A stretch of 35,471 bases of DNA, taken from positions 1-35,471 of the forward strand of contig DUZJ01000033.1 of assembly GCA_013349615.1 (NCBI GenBank), read 5' to 3'. Positions 1-7,051 of the stretch are shown piece by piece. The position numbers and the translations under genes are program-made. Numbering within the stretch: position 1 is the first letter of the stretch; every line of letters begins with the position of its first letter. The DNA comes from Planctomycetota bacterium (GTDB lineage Bacteria; Planctomycetota; Phycisphaerae; Sedimentisphaerales; Anaerobacaceae). Below the pieces are notes generated by a model. The model made no database searches and was not told the DNA's origin. It saw only the letters and a list, made by a program, of their open reading frames with translations.

Positions 1-227
1 CGTTCCGGCGACGGCTAAACCAATCTACGGTAAAAGGTCGCCGTTCCGGCGACGGCTAAACCAATCTACGGTAAAAGGTCGCCGTTCCGGCGACGGCTAA
101 ACCAATCTACGGTAAAAGGTCGCTGTTCCGGCGACGGCTAAAGCAATCTACGGTAAAAGGTCGCCGTTCCGGCGACGGCTAAACCAATCTACGGTAAAAG
201 GTCGCTGTTCCGGCGACCGCTAAACAG
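1..227 (+). repeat. 41-bp tandem array of REP-like hairpin repeats
   Basis: A 41-base unit is repeated head to tail, with unit starts at 1, 42, 83, 124, 165 and 206; the last is partial, and the array probably continues beyond the left edge. Each unit junction holds the inverted repeat gtcgccgttccggcgac (6-bp stem, 5-base loop) at 37-53, 78-94, 119-135, 160-176 and 201-217, followed by the conserved tail (g/c)gctaaac. The hairpins at 119 and 201 carry gtcgct, replacing a C-G pair with a T-G wobble. The last hairpin plus tail (201-227) runs into the 3' end of the transposase gene on the minus strand. Hairpin-plus-tail structure beside a RAYT transposase identifies these as REP elements. There are no variable spacers, so this is not a CRISPR. 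Confidence 0.93.
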
Positions 228-765
228 GTAATGATGAAATGAAATCCCAGGATTGAGCAGGAAGACCTGCACGGGTAGGGTAAGCCTGAATGTATTTGAC
301 GGCGGCAGTGAGTGCTTCAGTGTCCGTAATGAAGACCTTCCAGCAGCCACGAGACCAAGGGGTATATTTTAGTTTCAAAGCTTGTGTTGCAGCACCTTTA
401 AGCTGGTTAACAAGGTACTCGATTCTGTACTTTGAGCGCAGGATAAGCACGTGTACATGGTCGTTCATTATTGCACAGGCTGGAACTTTTATCCCCAATC
501 GTTGAACAACTTTGCTGAAGGCAGCAGCAATAATTGGGCGGGAATTGCCATCGATGAAAAACGGCGGACGGCTAATACGCGGTGTTGCAGTGGTCCAGAA
601 TCTTAGTAACAGCTTTTTAGTTGGTATGGGGTTCTACCGACCGTATTTAATCCTGCCTAATGCACGCAGTTGCTCATTATAAATTTCTTTAGAATATGAG
701 CCTCGCGGGTCATTTGGTAACCAGGCGCCATATGTTGTGAAGATAGCGTGATAGGCAATAATCAT
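220..765 (-). pseudogene. REP-associated tyrosine transposase (RAYT, Y1_Tnp/IS200-like), interrupted by an in-frame TAG
   Basis: Single-strand DNA transposase of the IS200-like HUH family that acts on REP hairpins. The reading frame is coherent from ATG 765 (a GAGGAAA Shine-Dalgarno lies just upstream; another in-frame ATG is at 780, hard against a REP) down to the TAG at 222-220, about 181 codons. N-terminal residues include FTTYGAWLPNDPRGS. The HUH motif is NDHVHVL and the probable catalytic Tyr lies in KYIQAYPTRAGL, matching the family's YIxxNPxxAGL. One in-frame TAG (636-634, after KYGR) breaks the gene at about codon 44. Downstream of it an ATG at 498 would give only 92 residues that retain HUH and Tyr. 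A Gln codon mutated CAG to TAG is the simplest explanation. The natural stop codon (GTT TAG) is supplied by the REP tail. Probably a decayed gene; a sequencing error is possible. Confidence 0.85.
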
Positions 766-781
766 TATCAATTTCCTCATT

Positions 782-806
782 GTTTAGCAGTAGCCGGAAC
801 GGCTAC
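782..806 (-). repeat. single REP element, inverted relative to the array
   Basis: Read on the minus strand this is gtagccgttccggctac (hairpin at 806-790) followed by tgctaaaca, matching the array hairpin plus the gctaaac tail. The stem changed from GTCGCC/GGCGAC to GTAGCC/GGCTAC with both sides altered, so pairing is kept. It abuts the upstream ATG of the transposase gene and forms an inverted pair with the REP at 944-970, as in REPIN arrangements. Confidence 0.85.
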
Positions 807-943
807 TTTCAGCAACATAGTATCAAGATTGTTCTTGTTATTACAAGAGATATTCGGAAAATTGCGAAAAGCGAGAAGAGAAGCGGACTGCTTGGTGTTC
901 CATTGGTATCAAGAGTGTTGCCGTGTCGGTGAATATCAAGAGG

Positions 944-970
944 GTCGTCGTACCGACGACCGCTAAACAG
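944..970 (+). repeat. single REP element at the outer flank of the RAYT locus
   Basis: Hairpin gtcgtcgtaccgacgac (944-960) followed by cgctaaacag (961-970). The tail is identical to the one ending the array at 218-227. The stem has a compensatory C-to-T/G-to-A change and one loop change relative to the array. It lies in the same orientation as the array and bounds the locus just upstream of the acetyltransferase gene. Confidence 0.87.
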
Positions 971-1019
971 TTGCTTTTTTCTTTGTGCCCTGGTGTTTTA
1001 GGAGGTATACTTTTTATTT

Positions 1020-1484
1020 ATGAATATTCGCAACGCCAAAATTACCGATGCCAAAGCCATTTATTCTCTGATTAACTACTACGCCGAACGCGATAAAATG
1101 CTGTTTCGTTCGTTGGCTGATATTTACGAGAACCTGCAGGCATTCACTGTCGCCGAACTCGATGGCAGTGTGGTCGGGTGCTGTGCATTGCAGATTATCT
1201 GGTCGGACCTGGCGGAGATAAAATCTCTGGCAGTCGGCGAAGCAAACATAGACAAGGGAGTCGGTAAAATGCTCGTGGCCGCTGCTACCGAACAGGCCCG
1301 TCAGCTTGGTCTGCCGAGAATATTCGCACTTACGCTAAATCCTGCATTTTTTGAAAAACTGGGCTTCAGCGTAGTTGAAAAAGATACTCTGCCGATGAAG
1401 GTCTGGAGCGACTGTGCCCGCTGCCCAAAACAGCAAAATTGCGATGAAATAGCAGTCATTAAAACCGGATTGCGTGATGCGTGA
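1020..1484 (+). CDS. GNAT family N-acetyltransferase (short ArgA-like)
   Basis: Probable acetyl-CoA-dependent N-acetyltransferase of 154 residues with a single GNAT domain. Residues 1-15 (MNIRNAKITDAKAIY) form the usual first strand and helix. The beta4/alpha3 acetyl-CoA loop is represented by VGEANIDKGVGKML (about residues 73-85), a degenerate R/QxxGxG/A. NPAFFEKLGF is the typical late motif. The C-terminus carries CARCPKQQNCDE, a CxxC-x5-C cluster that I associate with short N-acetylglutamate-synthase-like proteins of anaerobes, so arginine biosynthesis is plausible but unproven. GGAGGT at 1001-1006 is the likely ribosome binding site, with rather long spacing (13). The last codons run into a heptamer repeat. 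It is convergent with the ABC permease that follows. Confidence 0.85.
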   Translation: MNIRNAKITDAKAIYSLINYYAERDKMLFRSLADIYENLQAFTVAELDGSVVGCCALQIIWSDLAEIKSLAVGEANIDKGVGKMLVAAATEQARQLGLPRIFALTLNPAFFEKLGFSVVEKDTLPMKVWSDCARCPKQQNCDEIAVIKTGLRDA

Positions 1485-1535
1485 TGCGTATCGCGTGAAA
1501 AATACGCAATACGATATACGCAATACGCACGACGA
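1471..1535. repeat. heptamer short tandem repeats between convergent genes
   Basis: Period-7 units: first gcgtgat-like copies (1471 on), then atacgca, atacgat, atacgca, atacgca. The two halves are near-inverted copies, so the region can fold into a hairpin (gcgtat/atacgc arms). It starts inside the last codons of the acetyltransferase and ends at the 3' end of the permease, so it may act as a bidirectional terminator. That role is inference; no T-tract is seen. Confidence 0.75.
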
Positions 1536-1536
1536 G

Positions 1537-2514
1537 TCATCCTACTTGTCGTCTTTGGAATATCGCCACCGCTAATGCCAATATAGCTATTGTGTAGCAG
1601 ACGGCATAAGAAGCGGTTATTAAGATATATTTTAGAGGGACGTCGCTGCCCTCGTATATGGCGTCACTTATCCAGAAAATCTGGAGATTCGGCACTAAAT
1701 ACCGTCCTATCGTGGCCCACAATTTGGCCCCAAAGACCTGTTTTTCCGCGAGTCTGCCGAATGTATAATCGCTTACAAGCCCTAACAAAAAAATCCCAAT
1801 GCAGGCTGAAAGCGTTACTACTATGTTGAACCTCGCAGAAAGAGCGACCGCCAGAGCCACAATGATAATCGCAGCTAACAGAAGCAGCACCGAGCCGTAA
1901 ATATCAACTGTGTTCATTCCGTTATCGGCAGGGTTAAACTGCCAGTTTCGGTCAATAAAGGACAAAAATACTATGCCCAATGTGGCAAATATACCGGTTA
2001 ATACAACTGCGGTTGAAGAAAACTTCCAGTCATAAGCGTAGTTGAAGAAAGCACTTAATAGAAATGCGCCACCAGCGACAACTGCTGCCGTTGCCAGAAC
2101 CGTCCAGTCGTGGGTGTCTGATGCCGACTCAAGAACGCCGTGACGTATTGTCATCAGCAGGGCGATAGTACAGATATAGTGGGCCAGAATCACTGCTGCT
2201 GCGACACCGAGAAATTTTGCAATAATGAATATCGGACGCTGCACCGGCTTGCTCAGAACCGTCGTTATCGTCTTATTCTCTATTTCCTCAGCTACAGCGC
2301 CGGATGCGGAGAATATTGCTATGAACAAGCCGGCCAAAAACAGCGTAGATAATCCTATCTCGCGTAAGAGTTTATTGTCGTCGCTCATCGTGTACATCGT
2401 CAGCGACGGACTCATAAAGAACAGAAACAGGGCAGCAATAATTATTATGGCATAGACCGGCTGCCTCAGGATTTCGATGAAGGTGTTTTTTGCTATCGTA
2501 AACAGCTTATACAC
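1537..2514 (-). CDS. ABC-2 type transporter permease (NosY-like), orphan
   Basis: Inner-membrane permease of 325 residues. The first hydrophobic segment is about residues 20-40 (VYAIIIIAALFLFFM); a second around 56-75 is followed by VAEEIENKTITTVLSKPVQRPIFIIAKFLG, the cytoplasmic coupling segment typical of ABC-2/NosY permeases, where the EIE..T...L..P...R pattern is diagnostic. Four more hydrophobic segments follow. The start is GTG at 2514-2512 (an AAGG about 10 bases upstream is the only ribosome-binding-site candidate). No ATPase is adjacent on this strand. It could share the ABC ATPase at 9058, whose partner permease at 10307 carries the same kind of segment (TLTNDIKQKQIYTVITKPIRR). Substrate unknown. 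Confidence 0.88.
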   Translation of the reverse strand: MYKLFTIAKNTFIEILRQPVYAIIIIAALFLFFMSPSLTMYTMSDDNKLLREIGLSTLFLAGLFIAIFSASGAVAEEIENKTITTVLSKPVQRPIFIIAKFLGVAAAVILAHYICTIALLMTIRHGVLESASDTHDWTVLATAAVVAGGAFLLSAFFNYAYDWKFSSTAVVLTGIFATLGIVFLSFIDRNWQFNPADNGMNTVDIYGSVLLLLAAIIIVALAVALSARFNIVVTLSACIGIFLLGLVSDYTFGRLAEKQVFGAKLWATIGRYLVPNLQIFWISDAIYEGSDVPLKYILITASYAVCYTIAILALAVAIFQRRQVG

Positions 2515-2713
2515 TGCTCTGTACCTTGCCCTGCGGTCTGGTGCCTCTGTCTCTCGGCTCGGCCCGGAGACATAAATTTTCGCAATTGTCTCTATACTAA
2601 TATGACTCTTATTGTTATATTACACGACTTCTAACTTGTAAAGAGCTTATGCGGTATATTGGATAAATACTATTTTTGTAGTCCTTTTGTTCAAAGGACG
2701 ATACTGTTCAAAT

Positions 2714-3298
2714 ATGAAACTATCCTCCAAACGCGCTGAACACGTAGCCGTGGCGTCCTTGGTTTTAAGCGTCATCTTTTTTGGCGTCGCCTTTTTTATA
2801 GGCCGATGGAGCGGGGCGTTTGCCGTCTTCGCGCTAAGCTGGCTCATCCTCGCGGCAGCTATTATTTGGTTCGTTTTGTGTTTGCAGTTTCATCAACGCA
2901 GCTTGGCCGAGCGAGAAAAGCTCGATATGAGCCAATTGGCCAAGGATGAGCAGGCTTCCACAATCTTCCAGGCCAAGGGTGAGCGAGCCACTTTATTTGC
3001 CGCCGCTCAACGTCGGCTCGGTTTATTCGAGAAATGGTTCATTCCGATATTTTCAACTGTTTACGCCGTTTACCAGATTGCAATCGGGCTGTACTTACTG
3101 AAGGCTGTTTCCGCCATTTCTGAAGTTGAGCCAAAGCAGCCGCTGCTTGTTGCAATCGTTATGACAGCCATAGCGTTTGAGCTTCCTGTTGTCCCGTTAC
3201 GCTACCGGCATGTCGGCCGAGCCGCAGTGGAAGCCCTTGAGGGCCGGCGGCAGCTTCCTGCTTGCCATAGCTTTTTTGTGTTTTGCCTTAGCTGTTAG
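2714..3298 (+). CDS. N-terminal membrane part of a split SPFH (HflK-like) protein
   Basis: From ATG 2714 (an in-frame TTG lies at 2687) this encodes an integral-membrane region: hydrophobic segments at about residues 12-32 and 37-57 (VASLVLSVIFFGVAFFIG; ALSWLILAAAIIWFVL), a polar stretch (HQRSLAEREKLDMSQLAKDE), then FIPIFSTVYAVYQIAIGLYL and LLVAIVMTAIAF. The last segment breaks off mid-helix at about 3176, and the remaining residues (ELPVVPLRYRHVGRA...) look like out-of-frame translation. The hydrophobic helix continues in the +1 frame at 3177 as LSFLLSRYATGM. I therefore read this as the 5' half of one gene of about 690 codons, broken by one extra base in the TTT at 3176-3178. An independent small membrane protein is the less likely alternative. 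Confidence 0.7.
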   Translation: MKLSSKRAEHVAVASLVLSVIFFGVAFFIGRWSGAFAVFALSWLILAAAIIWFVLCLQFHQRSLAEREKLDMSQLAKDEQASTIFQAKGERATLFAAAQRRLGLFEKWFIPIFSTVYAVYQIAIGLYLLKAVSAISEVEPKQPLLVAIVMTAIAFELPVVPLRYRHVGRAAVEALEGRRQLPACHSFFVFCLSC

Positions 3299-4778
3299 CC
3301 TGGCCCTGACGCAGTTCAAGATTTTTGTCGTTATAAATATTATCAACTGGGTGATTCCCATCTTGCTTGTTTTCATAGGCGCAGAAACAGCACTGAATGT
3401 CGTCATGGACATATATCGGCCGAGGCTAAAGGACCAATATGCCAGAACAGCCTTTGACAGCAGACTGCTGGGGGTTATAAGTGAGCCCGGCGGAATACTG
3501 CGAAGCGCAGCAGATGCCATTGATTATCAGTTTGGATTCAAAGTCTCTCAAACCTGGTTTTATAAACTGCTCGAAAAAGCAATTGTCCCTTTGGTTCTGT
3601 TTGCCGCCGTTACACTGTATTTGTTAAGCTGTATCGTTGTTGTAACAGCGAATGAAGAGGCGATAATAGAGCGCTTTGGCAATCCGCTAAACGATGCCAA
3701 CGGTGTCAAGGTTGTTGGCCCCGGCCTGGCTTTCAAATGGCCCTGGCCGATTGACCAGATTTATAAATATCCCACAAAAAAGGTCTCGGAAATCAGTATC
3801 GGCTTTGTCCCAAAGGTTAACCCAAAGACGGGCGAGCTGATTCGAGAACCCTTGTTGTGGGGCGAGAAGCATTACAAAGAGGAATACGAGCTGCTCGTAG
3901 CCAGCGAGCAGACCTCTGAAGGTTCCACCGCTGGAGCTGTGCCGGTAAGTCTCCTGATTGCCGCCGTACCTGTGCAATATAGAGTAAAGGACTTATATTC
4001 TTTTATTTACAATCATGACGAGCCTGAGAAACTGCTTGAATCCATCAGTTATCGTGAGCTAACCAGGTTCGCAGCCGGTCAGGTTGGCAGGGAAGGTCAA
4101 GGCCCAGCCGATGTGCAAGAGACACTGCTTGGAGCCAGCCGTGCTGAGGCCAAACGCATTTTAACTGCCAGGATTCAGCAAGCCGCGGATGGAGTGGGTC
4201 TTGGAGTTGAAATCGTGTTTTTGGGCCTGCAGGGAGTTCACCCGCCGCCCGATGTTGCAACGGACTATCAACAGGTTATCGGCGCCGTTCAAAAGAAACA
4301 GGCACTTATCCTTGATGCTCAGGCCGAGCGCAATAAAATCCTGACCACACTCGTAGGTTCTGTACAGGATGCTAACGAGCTTTACAGTCTTGCGGCAAAA
4401 TACCAGCAGGCAAAGAAGCAAAACCAGTCGGAAGAGGCCAGGAAGTTCGCTAAGGATTTGGACGAGGCCTTCGTGCAGGCAAGTGGCGATATCTATAAAA
4501 TACTCAGAGAATCACACAGTTATACCTTTGAAATAGCGACCCTTGCTCGCGCTACCGGCCTGCGTTTTGCCAGCCAGCTCAAGTCATATAGGGCCGCTGA
4601 GCAAATTTATCTTCGTGAGCAGGTATTAGCCGCCCGTGTGGAGGCATTAAAGGACATACGAAAATACGTTGTTGTCGCCGACCCGAACAGCTTACAGGTT
4701 TTCATAGTTGATGTTACGGAACAACAAATACCAAGTTTGTATGACGTAAAAGATTTTCAGGAGAGCAGCCAAAAATGA
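3177..4778 (+). CDS. SPFH/band-7 protein, HflK-like (C-terminal part of the split gene)
   Basis: Stomatin/prohibitin/flotillin/HflK-type membrane scaffold of 533 residues if begun at TTG 3177; no ribosome binding site is seen there, which favours a frameshifted gene fused to the upstream frame. Hydrophobic segments lie around residues 25-45, 50-72 and 135-158. The SPFH domain then starts (TANEEAIIERFGNP; VVGPGLAFKWPWPIDQIYKYP), the usual 'G.R....GPGLHFKWP' opening of HflK/HflC. A coiled-coil-prone stretch follows (AEAKRI...; VQKKQALILDAQAERNKILT; AKKQNQSEEARKFAKDLDEAF). The polytopic N-terminus makes it longer than classical HflK, which has one membrane segment. It overlaps the next gene by ATGA at 4775, so translation is probably coupled. 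Confidence 0.85.
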   Translation: MSFLLSRYATGMSAEPQWKPLRAGGSFLLAIAFLCFALAVSLALTQFKIFVVINIINWVIPILLVFIGAETALNVVMDIYRPRLKDQYARTAFDSRLLGVISEPGGILRSAADAIDYQFGFKVSQTWFYKLLEKAIVPLVLFAAVTLYLLSCIVVVTANEEAIIERFGNPLNDANGVKVVGPGLAFKWPWPIDQIYKYPTKKVSEISIGFVPKVNPKTGELIREPLLWGEKHYKEEYELLVASEQTSEGSTAGAVPVSLLIAAVPVQYRVKDLYSFIYNHDEPEKLLESISYRELTRFAAGQVGREGQGPADVQETLLGASRAEAKRILTARIQQAADGVGLGVEIVFLGLQGVHPPPDVATDYQQVIGAVQKKQALILDAQAERNKILTTLVGSVQDANELYSLAAKYQQAKKQNQSEEARKFAKDLDEAFVQASGDIYKILRESHSYTFEIATLARATGLRFASQLKSYRAAEQIYLREQVLAARVEALKDIRKYVVVADPNSLQVFIVDVTEQQIPSLYDVKDFQESSQK

Positions 4779-5689
4779 AAAATATAGCTATTGCAATCTC
4801 TATTTTAATCTTAGTTATAGTTTTGGGGCTGTATCTTGTCTCGTTCCAGGTGCGAGAGACAGAATCCGCTCTTGTACTGACGTTTGGCAATCCCACCCGA
4901 GAAATTACCAAACCCGGCTTGTGTTTCAAATGGCCCACGCCGATACAACGTGTCTATAAATTTGATTCCCGGATGAAAGATTTTGAGGCCGACCTCATCG
5001 AGACAGAAACCGCCGAGCAGGTCCCGATTATCGTAAATACTTTCATCGTTTGGAGAATCGCCGAGCCTTTGAACTTTTTCAAAGCTATCGGAACTGTCAG
5101 AGAAGCTGAAAATAGTAAATTGCTGCCCCTCATAAGCGACACTCAAAATACGGTAGTTGGCCGACATCATTTTAGTGAATTTGTAAATAGTGACCCGGAC
5201 AAGATAAAATTTCCGCAAATTGAAGAGGAAATGCTCGCCGACCTTCAACAGACCGTCGCAGAGGCACACTACGGCATCGAAATCAAGACACTCGGAATAA
5301 AGCAGCTCAAAATCAGTGCAGATGTCAGCACACAGGTCTTTGATAGAATGAGGGCTGAAAGAAACCGCAGAACGCAGGCAACTATTGCCGAGGGTAATGC
5401 CGAGGCAACCAGGATAAGAACGAACGCTGATTCAATAAGAAGGGAGCTGCTCGCTGCAGCTAAAGCAAGGGCAAAGGGAATACGCGCCGAGGGCGACTTG
5501 TTGGCTGCACAATATTATCAACTGCTCGAAGCCGACACCGAACTTGCGATGTTCCTGGCTGACGTCGAAGCACTCAAGGAAATATTGGCCGAAAGGACAA
5601 CCATTGTCTTAACCACTGGTACCGATATTATCAGGATTTTACAGGAAATGCCCGACATTAAGCCAAGTGAGCCGAACGAACCGAAATAA
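4775..5689 (+). CDS. hflC: SPFH/band-7 protein, HflC-like
   Basis: 304-residue membrane-anchored SPFH protein. One N-terminal signal anchor (residues 4-25, IAIAISILILVIVLGLYLV) precedes a band-7 domain opening with VRETESALVLTFGNP and GLCFKWPTPIQRVYKFDSR. Characteristic HflC elements follow: TAEQVPIIVNTFIVWRI, GIEIKTLGIKQLKI, VFDRMRAERNRRTQATIAEGNAEATRI (the alanine/arginine-rich coiled coil) and a C-terminal segment with FLADVEALKEIL. HflC pairs with HflK to form a large periplasm-facing cage around FtsH in bacteria. No ftsH is in this window. It starts within the stop of the preceding gene, with AGGAG at 4759-4763 as the likely ribosome binding site. The symbol is by similarity only; orthology within this three-gene set is uncertain. 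Confidence 0.88.
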   Translation: MKNIAIAISILILVIVLGLYLVSFQVRETESALVLTFGNPTREITKPGLCFKWPTPIQRVYKFDSRMKDFEADLIETETAEQVPIIVNTFIVWRIAEPLNFFKAIGTVREAENSKLLPLISDTQNTVVGRHHFSEFVNSDPDKIKFPQIEEEMLADLQQTVAEAHYGIEIKTLGIKQLKISADVSTQVFDRMRAERNRRTQATIAEGNAEATRIRTNADSIRRELLAAAKARAKGIRAEGDLLAAQYYQLLEADTELAMFLADVEALKEILAERTTIVLTTGTDIIRILQEMPDIKPSEPNEPK

Positions 5690-5720
5690 TAACATTATTT
5701 AAGCTGCAATCGCTGATATT

Positions 5721-7010
5721 ATGGCGAAAAGAAATCAGGACAATAAAGTTCCGCAATCCGCAAAGCGCGACACGCAATATGATACTGAGCTTGATGCGGC
5801 CGGCAAGTCCCTATCCGAGGCATTAAGAATCAGCTTTATCATCCTCAAGATAATAATGGTTGTGCTGGTTATTATTTTCCTTGCATCGGGTTTTAGAACG
5901 GTAGGCCCTGATGAGCAGGCACTCGTTTTGCGGTTTGGAAAGATTCGCGGCATAGGCGAAGAAAGACTCCTTGGCCCGGGGCTGCATTGGGTGTTCCCGT
6001 ATCCGATAGACAAAATTGTAAAAATTCCGGTTGAAAAAAGGATAAATTTACCAATTAATTCCTTCTGGTATTACCAGACGAAAGAAGAGATGCTTGGCCT
6101 GACCCCGGTAAGAGCAACTCCCGTACTGCCAAACCTCAAACCCAGAAGAGAGGGCTATTGCATTACCAGGGGTGAAAAGAGAACGCAAACTCCCGCGGGC
6201 TCGGCCGGTAGTGATTACAACATCGTTCATTGCAAGTGGCAGCTAACCTATCAAATCAATGACGCCGAGGACTTCTTCAAAAATGTTTATATAGAAGATG
6301 CCAAACCGGGCCAGCTTTACTTTGATGTTATGATAAACAGCATAACGCCACTGCTGAAAGCTGTCTTTGATGGTGCCGTTGTAAGCACAATGGTCAATTA
6401 TGCTATCGATGAAGCAATTTCCGGACGCGGCTCAATCTCGAAAGACGTCAAAAAATTCTTACAGAAAAAACTCGACAATATAGAGAGCGGAATAAAAGTC
6501 GTATCCGTCGAGCTTACCAACTCAACTTGGCCTCGACAGGTCAACGCTGCATTTCAGGCCTCCATCGATGCAAGCCAGCAAAGTCAAAAGGCCATCAGTA
6601 AGGCCAGAGGTTACTTTGAAACGACACTTAACGAAGCTGCCGGCCCGCTCGCTCTGACACTCTTTGCGAGCCTGTCGGATGAAACAATCAACGAAGAGGA
6701 AAAAGAGCTGTTGTGGGCTCAGTTGGCCGGTGAAGCTCAGGAAGAAATCGCTCAGGCCCACACCTATCGAACAGAAATTGTCGAAGGTGCAAGAGCGGAT
6801 GCCGAATATTTGCACAAAATACTGCCCGAATACCGCAAAAGACCGAAACTTGTCCTTCAACAAATTTATCTCGATGCCGTCAAGCACGTCTTTAGCAACG
6901 CAGATGAGAAAATTTTCGTTCAACCAACCAAAGGGGTGAAGGGAAGAGAAGTAAGAGTTATTGTCAATAGGGACCTGATGAAAAAACCAAAATCTCAGGA
7001 GGAGAAATAA
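5721..7010 (+). CDS. SPFH/band-7 protein, HflK-like (third of the trio)
   Basis: 429 residues. A hydrophilic N-terminal tail (about residues 1-32) precedes one membrane segment (about 38-60, SFIILKIIMVVLVIIFLASGF), then the HflK-type opening VGPDEQALVLRFGKI and GPGLHWVFPYPIDKIVKIP. An insert (about residues 112-165, with RGEKRTQTPAGSAGSDYN) interrupts the early part of the domain. NIVHCKWQLTYQINDAEDFFKNV marks the central sheet, and the C-terminal half is a helical region rich in Glu and Ala (EEEKELLWAQLAGEAQEEIAQAH). The N-terminal tail plus single membrane segment matches HflK topology better than HflC. It lies 31 bases after the HflC-like gene and 47 bases before the metal ATPase, all codirectional, and is presumably co-transcribed with both. 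Confidence 0.87.
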   Translation: MAKRNQDNKVPQSAKRDTQYDTELDAAGKSLSEALRISFIILKIIMVVLVIIFLASGFRTVGPDEQALVLRFGKIRGIGEERLLGPGLHWVFPYPIDKIVKIPVEKRINLPINSFWYYQTKEEMLGLTPVRATPVLPNLKPRREGYCITRGEKRTQTPAGSAGSDYNIVHCKWQLTYQINDAEDFFKNVYIEDAKPGQLYFDVMINSITPLLKAVFDGAVVSTMVNYAIDEAISGRGSISKDVKKFLQKKLDNIESGIKVVSVELTNSTWPRQVNAAFQASIDASQQSQKAISKARGYFETTLNEAAGPLALTLFASLSDETINEEEKELLWAQLAGEAQEEIAQAHTYRTEIVEGARADAEYLHKILPEYRKRPKLVLQQIYLDAVKHVFSNADEKIFVQPTKGVKGREVRVIVNRDLMKKPKSQEEK

Positions 7011-7051
7011 CGAAGAGAAAAAGGTGAAGGTGAAGTGAGAAACGAGATACG

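Noticed and set aside
1..227. CRISPR array
   Set aside because: The whole 41-base unit repeats, with no unique spacers between copies, and no cas genes are nearby. The hairpin and transposase context fit REP elements instead.
290..505. 71-residue plus-strand ORF
   Set aside because: It lies wholly opposite the transposase coding sequence, which has recognisable motifs; this is a shadow frame.
634..636. UAG recoding (pyrrolysine or selenocysteine-like) in the transposase
   Set aside because: No supporting element is seen and RAYT proteins are not known to use recoding; a point mutation from CAG is simpler.
748..966. 72-residue ORF on the plus strand
   Set aside because: It runs across two REP hairpins and the 5' end of the transposase, has no ribosome binding site and its composition is not protein-like.
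3173..3180. Programmed ribosomal frameshift
   Set aside because: The site gcgtttgagc has no classic slippery heptamer and no downstream pseudoknot is apparent; an indel or assembly error is preferred, though not excluded.
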